The notes beneath the pieces were generated by a model. The model was given only the letters and a program-made list of their open reading frames with translations, was not told where the DNA came from and did not search any database. Source: Thermodesulfobacteriota bacterium (GTDB lineage Bacteria > Desulfobacterota > Desulfobulbia > Desulfobulbales > JBFMBH01). Taken from it: DNA of 42,144 bases. The position numbers and the translations under genes are program-made. This document shows positions 8,968-17,660 of this stretch, one piece after another (the first letter of the stretch is position 1; the number at the start of each line of letters is the position of its first letter). The stretch spans positions 1-42,144 of the forward strand of contig JBFMBH010000019.1 in the NCBI GenBank assembly GCA_040755095.1. Direction: 5' to 3'.

Positions 8968-11037
8968 ATGAGCAAGCACCCTCCGCAGCCGATCTCCCTG
9001 TTCAGCGCCCAGATCCTGCGGCCGGCGCTGGTGGAGGCGTTCCGGAAGCTCGACCCGCGCACCCTGTGGAAGAGTCCGGTGATGCTCTCGGTGGAGGTCG
9101 CAAGCTGCATCACCCTCATCACCTTCGTGCTGTCCCTCCTGGACCGGGTGGCCGAGCCGGCCTGGTTCACCGGCCTGGTGGCGCTCTGGCTCTGGATGAC
9201 CGTGCTCTTCGCCACCTTTGCCGAGGCCCTGGCCGAGGGCCGCGGCAAGGCGCGGGCTGCCTCGCTCCGCAAGACCCGCACCGAGGTCATGGCCAAGCGC
9301 CTTGCCCAGCCGTCCTTCGACGCCGCAGTCACCCAGGTGCCGGCCCACCGGCTGCGGGTGGATGACTGCATCCTGGTGGAGCCCGGAGAGCTGATCGCCG
9401 GCGACGGCGAGGTGGTGGCCGGCGCGGCGCTGGTGAACGAGGCGGCGGTGACCGGCGAGTCGGCGCCGGTGGTGCGCGAGTCGGGCGGCGACCGCAGCGC
9501 GGTCACCGGCGGCACCAAGGTCATGGCCAACGCCATCATCGTGCGCATCACCGCCAACCCTGGCGAGACCTTCCTCGACCGGATGATCTCCCTCATCGAG
9601 GGTGCCAAACGGCGCAAGACCCCCAACGAGGTGGCGCTGGAGGTGCTGCTCATCGCCCTCACCGTGGTCTTCCTCCTGGTCTGCGCCAACCTGAGCCCCC
9701 TGGCCATCTCCAGCGTCCGGGCAGCCGGCCAGGGGACGCCGGTCTCCTTGACCATGCTCGTGGCCCTGTTCGTCTGCCTGGCGCCCACCACCATCGCGGC
9801 CCTTCTGCCGGCCATCGGCATCGCCGGCATGGACCGGCTCTTCCAGAAGAACGTCATCGCCCTCTCCGGCCGGGCCATCGAGGCCGCCGGCGACGTCAAT
9901 GTGCTGCTGCTCGACAAGACCGGCACCATCACCCACGGCAACCGGGAAGCGGTGGCCTTCATCCCGGTGGGGGGACATGGGGAGCGGCAAGTGGCCGAGG
10001 CGGCCCTCCTGGCCTCCATGACCGACGAGACCCCGGAGGGACGGAGCATCGTCAAGCTCGCCACCCAGAAGTACGGGATCAAGCCGGCGCCCCTGCCGCC
10101 GGACGCCCGGTCCGTCCCGTTTGCCGCCGAGACCCGGCTGTCCGGCATCGATGCCGGGGGCAAGCGGTTCCGCAAGGGGGCGGCGGAATCGGTGGTGGCC
10201 TTTGCCAGGCAGGCAGGAGGACGCGCCGTCGTGGCCGGGCTGACGGACGCGGTGGACGCCATCGCCCGGGCCGGCGCCACCCCGCTCGCGGTCTGCTGCG
10301 ACCAGGAGATCCTGGGCGTCATCAACCTCAAGGACATCATCAAGAGCGGGATCCAGGAGCGGTTCCAGCAGCTCCGGAGCATGGGGATCAGAACCGTGAT
10401 GATCACCGGCGACAATCCCCTGACCGCCGCGGCCATCGCCGCCGAGGCCCAGGTGGACGACTTCCTCGCCCAGGCCCGGCCCGAAGACAAGCTCAAGCTC
10501 ATCCGGGAGAATCAGGAGGCCGGGCTCATGGTGGCCATGACCGGCGACGGCACCAACGACGCCCCGGCCCTGGCCCAGGCGGACGTGGCGGTGGCCATGA
10601 GCACCGGCACCCAGCCGGCCCGGGAGGCCGCGAACATCATCGACCTGGACTCGAATCCCACCAAGCTCCTGGACATCGTCGAGGTGGGCAAGCAGATCCT
10701 CATGACCCGGGGCAATCTCACCACCTTCAGCATCGCCAACGACATCGCCAAGTACTTCGCGATCGTCCCGGCCGCCCTGGTCTCCATCTATCCGGAGCTG
10801 GGGGCGCTCAATGTCATGGGGCTGGCCAGCCCGGAGAGCGCCATCCTCTCCGCCGTCATCTTCAACGCCATCGTCATCCCGCTCCTGGTGCCGCTGGCCC
10901 TCAAGGGCACGAAACTCCGGCCCCTGCCGGCGGAAAGGCTGCTCATCCACAACCTCGTGGTCTTCGGCCTGGGCGGCATCGTCGCCCCGTTCATCGGCAT
11001 CAAGGCCATCGACCTTCTGGTGGGGCTGTTCGTCTGA
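8968..11037 (+). CDS. kdpB: Potassium-transporting P-type ATPase, catalytic subunit KdpB
   Basis: 689 residues, the usual length. KdpB is the ATP-hydrolysing P-type subunit (class IA). Motifs: actuator TGES in AVTGESAPV (about residue 170), membrane segment with APTTIAALLPAIGIAG (about 270), phosphorylation motif DKTGTITHGN (about 315), nucleotide-binding FRKGAAE (about 398), hinge MTGDGTNDAPAL (about 528) and C-terminal membrane helices. The serine of TGES, the site of inhibitory phosphorylation in the E. coli enzyme, is conserved. Start ATG 8968 has GGAGAAG a few bases upstream, directly after the repeat hairpin. kdpC follows after 42 bases. Confidence 0.97.
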   Translation: MSKHPPQPISLFSAQILRPALVEAFRKLDPRTLWKSPVMLSVEVASCITLITFVLSLLDRVAEPAWFTGLVALWLWMTVLFATFAEALAEGRGKARAASLRKTRTEVMAKRLAQPSFDAAVTQVPAHRLRVDDCILVEPGELIAGDGEVVAGAALVNEAAVTGESAPVVRESGGDRSAVTGGTKVMANAIIVRITANPGETFLDRMISLIEGAKRRKTPNEVALEVLLIALTVVFLLVCANLSPLAISSVRAAGQGTPVSLTMLVALFVCLAPTTIAALLPAIGIAGMDRLFQKNVIALSGRAIEAAGDVNVLLLDKTGTITHGNREAVAFIPVGGHGERQVAEAALLASMTDETPEGRSIVKLATQKYGIKPAPLPPDARSVPFAAETRLSGIDAGGKRFRKGAAESVVAFARQAGGRAVVAGLTDAVDAIARAGATPLAVCCDQEILGVINLKDIIKSGIQERFQQLRSMGIRTVMITGDNPLTAAAIAAEAQVDDFLAQARPEDKLKLIRENQEAGLMVAMTGDGTNDAPALAQADVAVAMSTGTQPAREAANIIDLDSNPTKLLDIVEVGKQILMTRGNLTTFSIANDIAKYFAIVPAALVSIYPELGALNVMGLASPESAILSAVIFNAIVIPLLVPLALKGTKLRPLPAERLLIHNLVVFGLGGIVAPFIGIKAIDLLVGLFV

Positions 11038-11079
11038 AGCATTTTTGTGGATCGCCCTTTGCGGCAAGGAGAAGGCCTC

Positions 11080-11646
11080 ATGCAAGACCTCAAGCCAGCC
11101 ATCCTGCTTGTGCTTGTCCTGACCGTTCTGTGCGGCGGCATCTACCCGGCCCTGGTCACCGGCGCGGCCCAGGCCCTCTTTCCGGAGCAGGCAGCGGGCA
11201 GCCTGATCCGGGACCAGCGCGGCCAGGTCGTGGGCTCCCGCCTCATCGGCCAGCCCTTTGCCGATCCGCGCCACTTCTGGCCCCGGCCCTCGGCCACCGC
11301 ACCCTTCCCGTACAACCCGGAGGCCTCGGCCGGCTCCAACCTGGGCCCCAACAACCCGGCCTACCTCCGGCTGGTGGCGGCGCGGGTGGAGGCCCTGCGG
11401 CAGGCAGGCGTCACCGGGGCCATCCCGGCCGATCTCGTCCAGGCCTCGGCCAGCGGCCTCGACCCGCACCTGTCGGTGGCGGCGGCCCTGGCCCAGGTGC
11501 CCCGGGTGGCCAAGGCCCGGGGCCTGAGCGAAGACGCCGTCCGGCAGCTGGTGACCGCCCACACCATCGACCGCCAATGGGGCTTTCTCGGCGAGCCCCG
11601 GGTGACGGTGCTCCTCTTGAACCTGGCCCTGGACGGCCGCCAATGA
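11080..11646 (+). CDS. kdpC: Potassium-transporting ATPase subunit KdpC
   Basis: 188 residues from ATG 11080, chosen over an upstream in-frame start at 11047 because it has AAGGAGAAG just before it and gives the standard N-terminal membrane anchor (about residues 5-30). The rest is periplasmic and carries the family motifs GSRLIGQPF, FWPRPSAT, GSNLGPNN and the end WGFLGEPRVTVLLLNLAL. KdpC is thought to stabilise the KdpAB complex and raise ATP affinity. Its stop overlaps the kdpD start (ATGA), so translation of sensor and pump is coupled. Confidence 0.96.
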   Translation: MQDLKPAILLVLVLTVLCGGIYPALVTGAAQALFPEQAAGSLIRDQRGQVVGSRLIGQPFADPRHFWPRPSATAPFPYNPEASAGSNLGPNNPAYLRLVAARVEALRQAGVTGAIPADLVQASASGLDPHLSVAAALAQVPRVAKARGLSEDAVRQLVTAHTIDRQWGFLGEPRVTVLLLNLALDGRQ

Positions 11647-14336
11647 ACGACCACGACGACGAGCACCGGCCATCGCCGGAGGCCCTGCTCAAGCTGGCCC
11701 AGGCCGAAGAGGCCGAGACCGGCCAGGGGAGGCTCAAGATCTTCCTGGGCTATGCGGCCGGGGTGGGCAAGACCTATGCGATGCTGGCGGTGGCCCGGCA
11801 GCGCAAGAGTGAGGGCCGGGACGTGGTGGCCGCCTATGTCGAATCCCATGGCCGGCCGGAGACCGACGCCCTCTTGGCCGGCCTGGAGGTCCTGCCCAAG
11901 GCGCAGGTGAGCTACCAGGGGGTCCTGCTGCCGGAGCTGGATCTCGACGCCACCCTGGCCCGCCGGCCCCAGATCGCCCTGGTGGACGAGCTGGCCCACT
12001 CCAACGCCCCCGGCTGCCGGCACGAGAAGCGCTGGCAGGACATCGAAGAGCTGCTCCATGCCGGGATCGATGTCTACACCACGGTCAACATCCAGCACTT
12101 CGAGAGCCTCAATGACCTCGTGGCCCAGGTCACGGGGGTCACGGTCCGGGAGACGGTGCCGGACAGCATCCTCGACCGGGCGGTGGAGATCAGGCTGGTG
12201 GATATCTCCCCGGACGAGCTGTTGGACCGCCTCCGGGAGGGCAAGGTCTATGTGCCGGCCCAGGCCGCCCAGGCCATGGAGAAGTTCTTCCAGCCCGGCA
12301 ACCTCATGGCGCTGCGGGAGCTGTCCTTGCGCCGCGCCGCCGCCCGGGTGGACGGCCAGATGCGGGCCTACCTGGAAACCCGTGCCATCGCCGGTCCCTG
12401 GCCCACGGCCGAGCGCCTGCTGGTCTGCATCAGCGGCAGCCCCTTTTCCGAGCGGCTGATGCGCATCACCCGGCGCCTGGCCGACGAGATGAAGGCCTCG
12501 TGGCATGCGGTCTACATCGAGACCCCGGACGGCGGCCGCCAGGCCCGGGAGAACCGGGAGCGCATCTGGCGGGACATGCGGCTGGCGGAGAGCATGGGCG
12601 CCCAGGTGGCGACCCTCACCGCCACCTCGGTGCCCGAGGCGGTGGTGGAGTATGCCGAGCGGCACAACGTCACCAAGATCGTGGTCGGCAAACCGGCCAA
12701 GGCCCGCTGGCGGGAGCTCCTGCGGCCGCCCATCGTCGATCAGATCATCCGCCGGAGCGGCAGCATCGATGTCTACGTGGTGAGCATCAGCGCCACGGAA
12801 AGGACGCGGGCCCTGGCCGCCGGACGCCTGCGCCGCCCCTTTCCCTGGCCGCGCTCCCTGGCAGCCCTGGCCCTGGTGGCCGGGGCCACGCTCTTTGCCT
12901 GGCTGGCTCAGTCCGTGGTCACGCCGGTCAACCTGGTCATGGTCTATCTTTTGGCCGTGGTCCTGGCCGCGGTCCGGCTGGGCCGGCGGCCAGCCGCCCT
13001 CACCGCCTTCGCCAGTGTCCTGGCCTTCGATCTCTTCTTCGTGCCCCCCCGTTTCGCCCTGACCGTGGCGGACAAGGAATACTTCCTCACCTTTGCCGGC
13101 CTTCTCACCGTCGGTCTCGTCATCAGCTCCCTGGTCGCCCAGAGCCGGGAGCGCGCCGAATCCCTGCGCGCCCGCGAGGTGCAGACCGCCAGCCTCTACT
13201 ACCTCTCCCGGGACCTGGCCGTGGCCGCCGACACGGTGGCCATCCTCAAGGCAGTGGTGCAGCACATCAAGGAGAGCGCCGGTGCCGAGCTGGTGATCTT
13301 TCTGGCGGAAGGCGAGCGCCTGGAGGTGATGGCCGTGGACGGGGCGGTCAAGCTGTCCGCCAAAGAGCAGGCGGTAGCGGACTGGGCCTTCCGGAACCGC
13401 CAGCCGGCGGGCCAGGGCACCGGCACCCTGGGCTCGGCGGATTTCTTGTATCTGCCGCTCCAGACTGCGGCCAGCACCCTGGGCGTTCTGGGCATCCGCT
13501 TTGCCGACGCGGCGGCTTTCAGCTCCCAGCAGCACCGGCTGCTCCTGGACGCCTTCGCCGGCCAGACGGCCATGGCCCTGGAGCGGGTTCGCTTCTCCCG
13601 GGACGCCGAGCAGGCCCAGATCCTGCAAGCCCGGGAGAACCTGGAGCGGGCGCTTCTGAACTCCATCTCCCATGATCTCCGGACGCCCCTGGCCACCATC
13701 ACCGGCATCCTGGGCAGCCTGCACAGCGAGCGGGCCAGGCTGACCGAGCGGCAGCAGGGCGAGCTGATCGCCACCGCCAGCGACGAGGCGGAGCGCCTGA
13801 ACCGCTTTGTCGGCAACCTCTTGGATATGACCCGGCTGGAGGCCGGGGCCCTCAAGGTGAAAGAGGAGCCCGCCGACGTGCAGGACCTTGTCGGCTGCGC
13901 CCTGGCGGCTGTGGATCAGCGGCTGGGCGACCGGAAGGTCGAGGTGGGCCTGCCGCCGGATCTGCCGCTGGTGCCCATGGACATGGGGCTCATGACCCAG
14001 GTGCTGGTGAATCTCCTGGAGAACAGCGTCAAATATGCCCCGCCGGACAGCGCCATCGAGATCACCGCCCGGGCCGACGAGGCCGGCTTGCGCCTGGAGC
14101 TGGCCGACCGGGGTCCTGGGGTGCCCGAGTACGACCTCAAGCGGATCTTCGACAAGTTCTACCGGATTCCGGTGCCCGAAGGCGCCGGCGGCACCGGCCT
14201 GGGGCTGTCCATCTGCAAGGGCGTGGTGGAGGCCCACGGCGGCAGGATCCGGGCCGAAAACCGGGCCGGTGGCGGCCTGCGGGTGATCATCCGGCTGCCC
14301 CTCTGGACTAAGGACGGCGAGGCAGAAAAGGCATGA
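11643..14336 (+). CDS. kdpD: Osmosensitive K+ channel sensor histidine kinase KdpD
   Basis: 897 residues from ATG 11643, overlapping kdpC by ATGA; the E. coli protein has 894. Order: N-terminal KdpD domain with Walker A GYAAGVGKT (36-44) and LVDELAHSN (about 114), a universal-stress-like domain (about 255-375), four membrane helices (about 400-500), a GAF-like region (about 515-650), HisKA with SHDLRTPLATITG and HATPase with GTGLGLSICKGVVEAHGG. It senses low K+ or osmotic stress and phosphorylates KdpE. A much longer reading extends upstream through kdpC in another frame; it is spurious. Confidence 0.96.
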   Translation: MNDHDDEHRPSPEALLKLAQAEEAETGQGRLKIFLGYAAGVGKTYAMLAVARQRKSEGRDVVAAYVESHGRPETDALLAGLEVLPKAQVSYQGVLLPELDLDATLARRPQIALVDELAHSNAPGCRHEKRWQDIEELLHAGIDVYTTVNIQHFESLNDLVAQVTGVTVRETVPDSILDRAVEIRLVDISPDELLDRLREGKVYVPAQAAQAMEKFFQPGNLMALRELSLRRAAARVDGQMRAYLETRAIAGPWPTAERLLVCISGSPFSERLMRITRRLADEMKASWHAVYIETPDGGRQARENRERIWRDMRLAESMGAQVATLTATSVPEAVVEYAERHNVTKIVVGKPAKARWRELLRPPIVDQIIRRSGSIDVYVVSISATERTRALAAGRLRRPFPWPRSLAALALVAGATLFAWLAQSVVTPVNLVMVYLLAVVLAAVRLGRRPAALTAFASVLAFDLFFVPPRFALTVADKEYFLTFAGLLTVGLVISSLVAQSRERAESLRAREVQTASLYYLSRDLAVAADTVAILKAVVQHIKESAGAELVIFLAEGERLEVMAVDGAVKLSAKEQAVADWAFRNRQPAGQGTGTLGSADFLYLPLQTAASTLGVLGIRFADAAAFSSQQHRLLLDAFAGQTAMALERVRFSRDAEQAQILQARENLERALLNSISHDLRTPLATITGILGSLHSERARLTERQQGELIATASDEAERLNRFVGNLLDMTRLEAGALKVKEEPADVQDLVGCALAAVDQRLGDRKVEVGLPPDLPLVPMDMGLMTQVLVNLLENSVKYAPPDSAIEITARADEAGLRLELADRGPGVPEYDLKRIFDKFYRIPVPEGAGGTGLGLSICKGVVEAHGGRIRAENRAGGGLRVIIRLPLWTKDGEAEKA

Positions 14337-15037
14337 GCGCAACCAGTGCCGCCAGCCCGCCCCGCATCCTGGTGGTGGACGACGACCGGGCCATCCAGCG
14401 CTTCCTCCAGACGGTGCTGGCCACGAGCGGCTTTGTCGTGCAGGTGGCGGAGAACGGCCACTTGGCGCTGTCGGCGGCCGCGGCCCTGCGACCGGCCTGC
14501 ATCCTCCTCGACCTGGGGCTGCCGGACATGGACGGGGTGGAGGTGATCCGGCGGCTGCGGGAGTGGTCGCGGTCGCCGATCATCGTGCTCTCGGTGCGGG
14601 AGCGGGAGGACGACAAGGTGGGGGCCCTGGACGCCGGTGCCGACGACTACCTCACCAAGCCCTTCGGCATCGGCGAGCTCTTGGCGCGGATCCGGGTGGT
14701 CCTGCGCCGGGCCGTGCAGCAGGCGCCGGCCCCGGTCTTCCGGCTGGGGCAGCTCACCGTCGATCTCGCCCGCCGCCGGGTGCTCGTCCACGGCGAGGCG
14801 GTGTCCCTCACCCCCACGGAGTACGAGCTGATGCGGCTCTTCGTCACCCATGCCGGCAAGGTCCTGACCCACCGGCAGCTGCTGAAGGCCATCTGGGGGG
14901 CCTCCCACCTGGAGCAGCCCCACGTGCTGCGGGTGAACGTCAGCAACCTCCGCCGCAAGATCGAGGCCGACCCCTCCCGGCCCCGCCTCCTCCTCACCGA
15001 GCCCGGGGTGGGCTACCGGCTGCGGGCCGAGGAGTGA
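14333..15037 (+). CDS. kdpE: KDP operon transcriptional response regulator KdpE
   Basis: 234 residues; its ATG overlaps the kdpD stop (ATGA). The receiver domain (about 12-125) has the acidic pair in VVDDDRAI, phospho-Asp in LLDLGLPDMDG, and the Thr/Lys positions (IIVLSVRE, DDYLTKPFG). The winged-helix DNA-binding domain (about 135-232) is of the OmpR/PhoB type: SLTPTEYELMRLF, VLTHRQLLKAIWG, LRVNVSNLRRKIE and GVGYRL. It probably activates kdpA through the 11-bp-spaced repeats at 6907-6955. Confidence 0.96.
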   Translation: MSATSAASPPRILVVDDDRAIQRFLQTVLATSGFVVQVAENGHLALSAAAALRPACILLDLGLPDMDGVEVIRRLREWSRSPIIVLSVREREDDKVGALDAGADDYLTKPFGIGELLARIRVVLRRAVQQAPAPVFRLGQLTVDLARRRVLVHGEAVSLTPTEYELMRLFVTHAGKVLTHRQLLKAIWGASHLEQPHVLRVNVSNLRRKIEADPSRPRLLLTEPGVGYRLRAEE

Positions 15038-15171
15038 CCCTGCCCTGTCTTGTCCTCGTCCCGCCGCCTGTGCGATCATGGAAGGTGGCGGTGCCGCACC
15101 GGCGGCGCCGGGTCCGGTGGTCTCCGTGCGTCTTCGTGCACGGCCTTTCAGGGTCCCGGGAGGACTTTCGC

Positions 15172-16569
15172 ATGGACGAGCTTGGCAAGCGACAGACGGT
15201 GACAATCGGCTTGGGTCTGCTGGTGCTGGGTGCGGTGGCGCCAGCCGGCGCCCTCGCAGCAGACGCGGTGTGCAAGCCCCAGCACTGGATCTGCGCGGTC
15301 TCGGGCCCCAGCGGCAGCACGGTGGAGTGCCCCCTCAACGTGGTGGCGGCCGAGGAGGCCGCGCCCCGGGCCGCTGGCCTTGAGCAGGTCCTCAAATGGG
15401 ACCCTGGCAAGGCCACCCTGGCGGGGTTTACCGAGGAGTACTGTTACGAGGGCAGCTGCTACGACATTCCAGTGCCCGACTGCTCGGGCTCCAGCCCCGA
15501 CTGCACCTGGCAGCCGCTTCTCTACGCCGGTCACACCATTGCCACCGCCCCCATGAATCTGGCCAACTGGAACGGGGCCGGCGGCATGATCCTCTTCAAC
15601 ATGGGCAACCCGGCCACCCCCCTCACCGATGCCTGGCTGGACGGCTCGGGCGCCGTGCAGGGCGACCATCCGGCCTATCTCACCGCCCGCTTCACCCTGG
15701 GCACCGACATCCCGGCGCAGGCCCCCATGCATGTCTGGCTGTCGGACCTGACCGTGGACAACAACGCCAATCCGGTGGCCTTCCAGGTGCGGGACCTGCC
15801 CGGCGGCCGCGGGGTGGTGACCATGGCAGGGCCGAGCGCGCCGGCTCCCGATCTCTTCCTCGCCCCGGCGGCCACCACGCTCCCCTTCCCGGATACCTTC
15901 ACCGAGGGGGCCTCGCCGCCGGTGATCATCACCCTGGCCAACACCGGTGATGCCGACCTGGTGGTGGCGCCCTTCGAGGTGGCCGGCGACTGGCAGCAGT
16001 TCACGGTGGACGTCGAGGCGGGGAACAGCCCGTGCGGCAGCCGGAATCCGACCCTGGCGCCCTGCGAGGTCTGCACCTTCGGGGTGGCCTTCGCCCCCGG
16101 CCAGGCGGGTGAGGCCAACATGACCCTCACCATCCCCTCCAACGACCCCGACCAGCCGGCCCCGGTCCTGTCCTTCACCGGCAACGGCATCGGTATCCCG
16201 CGGCCGGACGTCAAGGCCAATGGCGAGGACACCTACATCGTCGTCGACAAGACCCAGACCGTGACTGTCACCGTGGAGCTCACCTCCTGGGGCAACACCC
16301 TGCCCGCCGACTGGTGGATGATCCTGGGCTCCCGCTCCTTCACCGCCTCTTGTGACCTTGCCGGCGAAGCGCCGGCCTGGCAGCTCGGTGTCGCCCCCGC
16401 CTTGCAGGGGCCGATCGCCGATCTGGCGCCGCTGGAGATCTTCAAGGGCCGGCTGCGGCCCGGCATCTACGCCTTCCAGTTCGGGGTGGACCTCGACATG
16501 AACGGCCTCCCCGGCCCGCCTCTGTTCGGGGATGTGGTCTACGTGGTGGTGACCAAGCAGCCCCTGTAG
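15172..16569 (+). CDS. Secreted beta-sandwich protein with HYDIN-like / choice-of-anchor D domain
   Basis: 465 residues from ATG 15172, supported by GGGAGG 9-14 bases upstream; the reading frame is open far upstream but that part has no protein-like character. Residues 1-31 form a signal peptide (hydrophobic core TIGLGLLVLGAVAP, then ALAADA). Four cysteines in a short stretch (about 99-112) and two more near 300 suggest disulfides. Residues about 220-345 resemble the ASPM-SPD-2-Hydin / choice-of-anchor D repeat: VIITLANTGDADLVV, FGVAFAPGQAGE and LTIPSNDPD. A further beta-rich domain closes the protein. No anchor is seen, so it is probably exported or outer-surface. It follows kdpE by 134 bases; a functional link to kdp is doubtful. 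Confidence 0.75.
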   Translation: MDELGKRQTVTIGLGLLVLGAVAPAGALAADAVCKPQHWICAVSGPSGSTVECPLNVVAAEEAAPRAAGLEQVLKWDPGKATLAGFTEEYCYEGSCYDIPVPDCSGSSPDCTWQPLLYAGHTIATAPMNLANWNGAGGMILFNMGNPATPLTDAWLDGSGAVQGDHPAYLTARFTLGTDIPAQAPMHVWLSDLTVDNNANPVAFQVRDLPGGRGVVTMAGPSAPAPDLFLAPAATTLPFPDTFTEGASPPVIITLANTGDADLVVAPFEVAGDWQQFTVDVEAGNSPCGSRNPTLAPCEVCTFGVAFAPGQAGEANMTLTIPSNDPDQPAPVLSFTGNGIGIPRPDVKANGEDTYIVVDKTQTVTVTVELTSWGNTLPADWWMILGSRSFTASCDLAGEAPAWQLGVAPALQGPIADLAPLEIFKGRLRPGIYAFQFGVDLDMNGLPGPPLFGDVVYVVVTKQPL

Positions 16570-16585
16570 TGCCAGCCCCCACCCT

Positions 16586-16622
16586 CCGGGGCTGCCCGCC
16601 GGCTCGGCAGGGGCAGCCCCGG
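16586..16622. terminator. Strong GC hairpin between convergent genes
   Basis: A perfect 12-bp stem (16586-16597 with 16611-16622) around a 13-base loop lies between the stop of the secreted protein and the stop of moaA. It has no T-tract on either side, so it could be a weak bidirectional terminator or an RNA 3' end stabiliser. Confidence 0.55.
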
Positions 16623-16685
16623 GGGGCGGCCCCTTGCGGTGCCGTCCGATCCGCCATCCCACACGAAACCGCCTGCCGGGGCAGA

Positions 16686-17660
16686 TCAGCCGCCGATGGC
16701 CTGCATGGATGCGGCGATGCGGCCGGAGTCCTCGGCCAGGGGCGGGCGGCGGTCGGGCTTGGCCAGGACGATCCCGCGAATCGCCTCGGCCAACTCCGCC
16801 TCCTGGCCGGGACCCAGGAAGGGCGCGAGATCGAAGGTCTGGTTGGCAAAAAGGCAGCCCCGGGCACGGCCGGCGGCGTCCACCCGGATGCGGTTGCAGG
16901 TCTCGCAGAAGCCGCAGCTCATGGCGGTGATGAGGCCCAAAGCGCCCCTGGCCCCCGGGATCCGGAAGGGCCGCGCCGGACCGGAGAGATCGCTGGCCTC
17001 CTCGGCCAGCACCGGGAAGCGCTGCCGGAGCCGGGCCAGGATCTCAGCGCCCGGCACCACCAGCCGCTCCCAGTCCCGGCAGCCGGCCACCGGCATCAGC
17101 TCGATGAAGCGGACGATGAGCGGCCGCTCGATGGTGAGCGCCGCCAGGTCCGCCACCTCCTCTTCGTTCACGCCCCGCATCACCACGGTGTTGAGCTTCA
17201 CCGAGGCAAAGCCGGCGGCCTCGGCGGCAGCGACACCGGCCAGGACCCGTTCCAGTTCGCCACCGCCGGTGAGGGTGCGGAAGGTTGCCGGGTCCAGGCT
17301 GTCCAGGCTGATGTTGAGGCGCTGCACCCCGGCCTGCCGCAGATCCCGGGCAAAGTCGGCCAACAGGGTGCCGTTGGTGGTCAGCACCAGGGCATCGAGG
17401 CCCGGAATGGCCGCCACCTTGGCCAGAAACGGCAGGATGCCCGGCCGCAGGAGCGGCTCGCCGCCGGTGATGCGCACCTTCTGGAACCCCAGGCCCACCG
17501 CAGTGCGCACCAGCCGCAAGCCCGCCGCAAGATCCAGCAGCGGCCCCGGCACCCTGGCCCGGCGCTCCGGCCGGCAATAGCGGCATGCCAGGTTGCAGCG
17601 GTCGGTCACCGACAGCCGCAGGTAGTTGATCCGCCGGCCATGGCGGTCGGTCAGGGACAT
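16686..17660 (-). CDS. moaA: GTP 3',8-cyclase, molybdenum cofactor biosynthesis protein MoaA
   Basis: 324 residues from ATG 17660. The radical-SAM motif CNLACRYC (CX3CX2C) lies near residue 22, and ITGGEPLLRPG near 66. The C-terminal second 4Fe-4S cluster ligands CGFCETC and a third Cys 14 residues later are present, and the protein ends in the conserved Gly-Gly needed for activity. MoaA starts molybdopterin synthesis by converting GTP to 3',8-cyclo-7,8-dihydro-GTP, processed next by MoaC. Its start overlaps the end of the fdhD-mobA fusion by 10 bases, so the two are translationally coupled. A longer in-frame extension to 17948 runs under that gene and is rejected. Confidence 0.95.
   Translation of the reverse strand: MSLTDRHGRRINYLRLSVTDRCNLACRYCRPERRARVPGPLLDLAAGLRLVRTAVGLGFQKVRITGGEPLLRPGILPFLAKVAAIPGLDALVLTTNGTLLADFARDLRQAGVQRLNISLDSLDPATFRTLTGGGELERVLAGVAAAEAAGFASVKLNTVVMRGVNEEEVADLAALTIERPLIVRFIELMPVAGCRDWERLVVPGAEILARLRQRFPVLAEEASDLSGPARPFRIPGARGALGLITAMSCGFCETCNRIRVDAAGRARGCLFANQTFDLAPFLGPGQEAELAEAIRGIVLAKPDRRPPLAEDSGRIAASMQAIGG

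Noticed and set aside
7015-11673. 1552-codon minus-strand open frame across kdpA-kdpC
   Set aside because: It is antisense to three unmistakable kdp genes, rich in Gly/His/Gln/Asp as expected from GC-rich third positions, and shows no domain.
11361-14342. 993-codon minus-strand frame opposite kdpC-kdpD
   Set aside because: No motif, no ribosome site, and it lies fully under kdpD and kdpC.
15172-16569. Secreted beta protein as a DGR target
   Set aside because: No variable-repeat-like AAC-rich 3' end, and it lies 25 kb from the reverse transcriptase.
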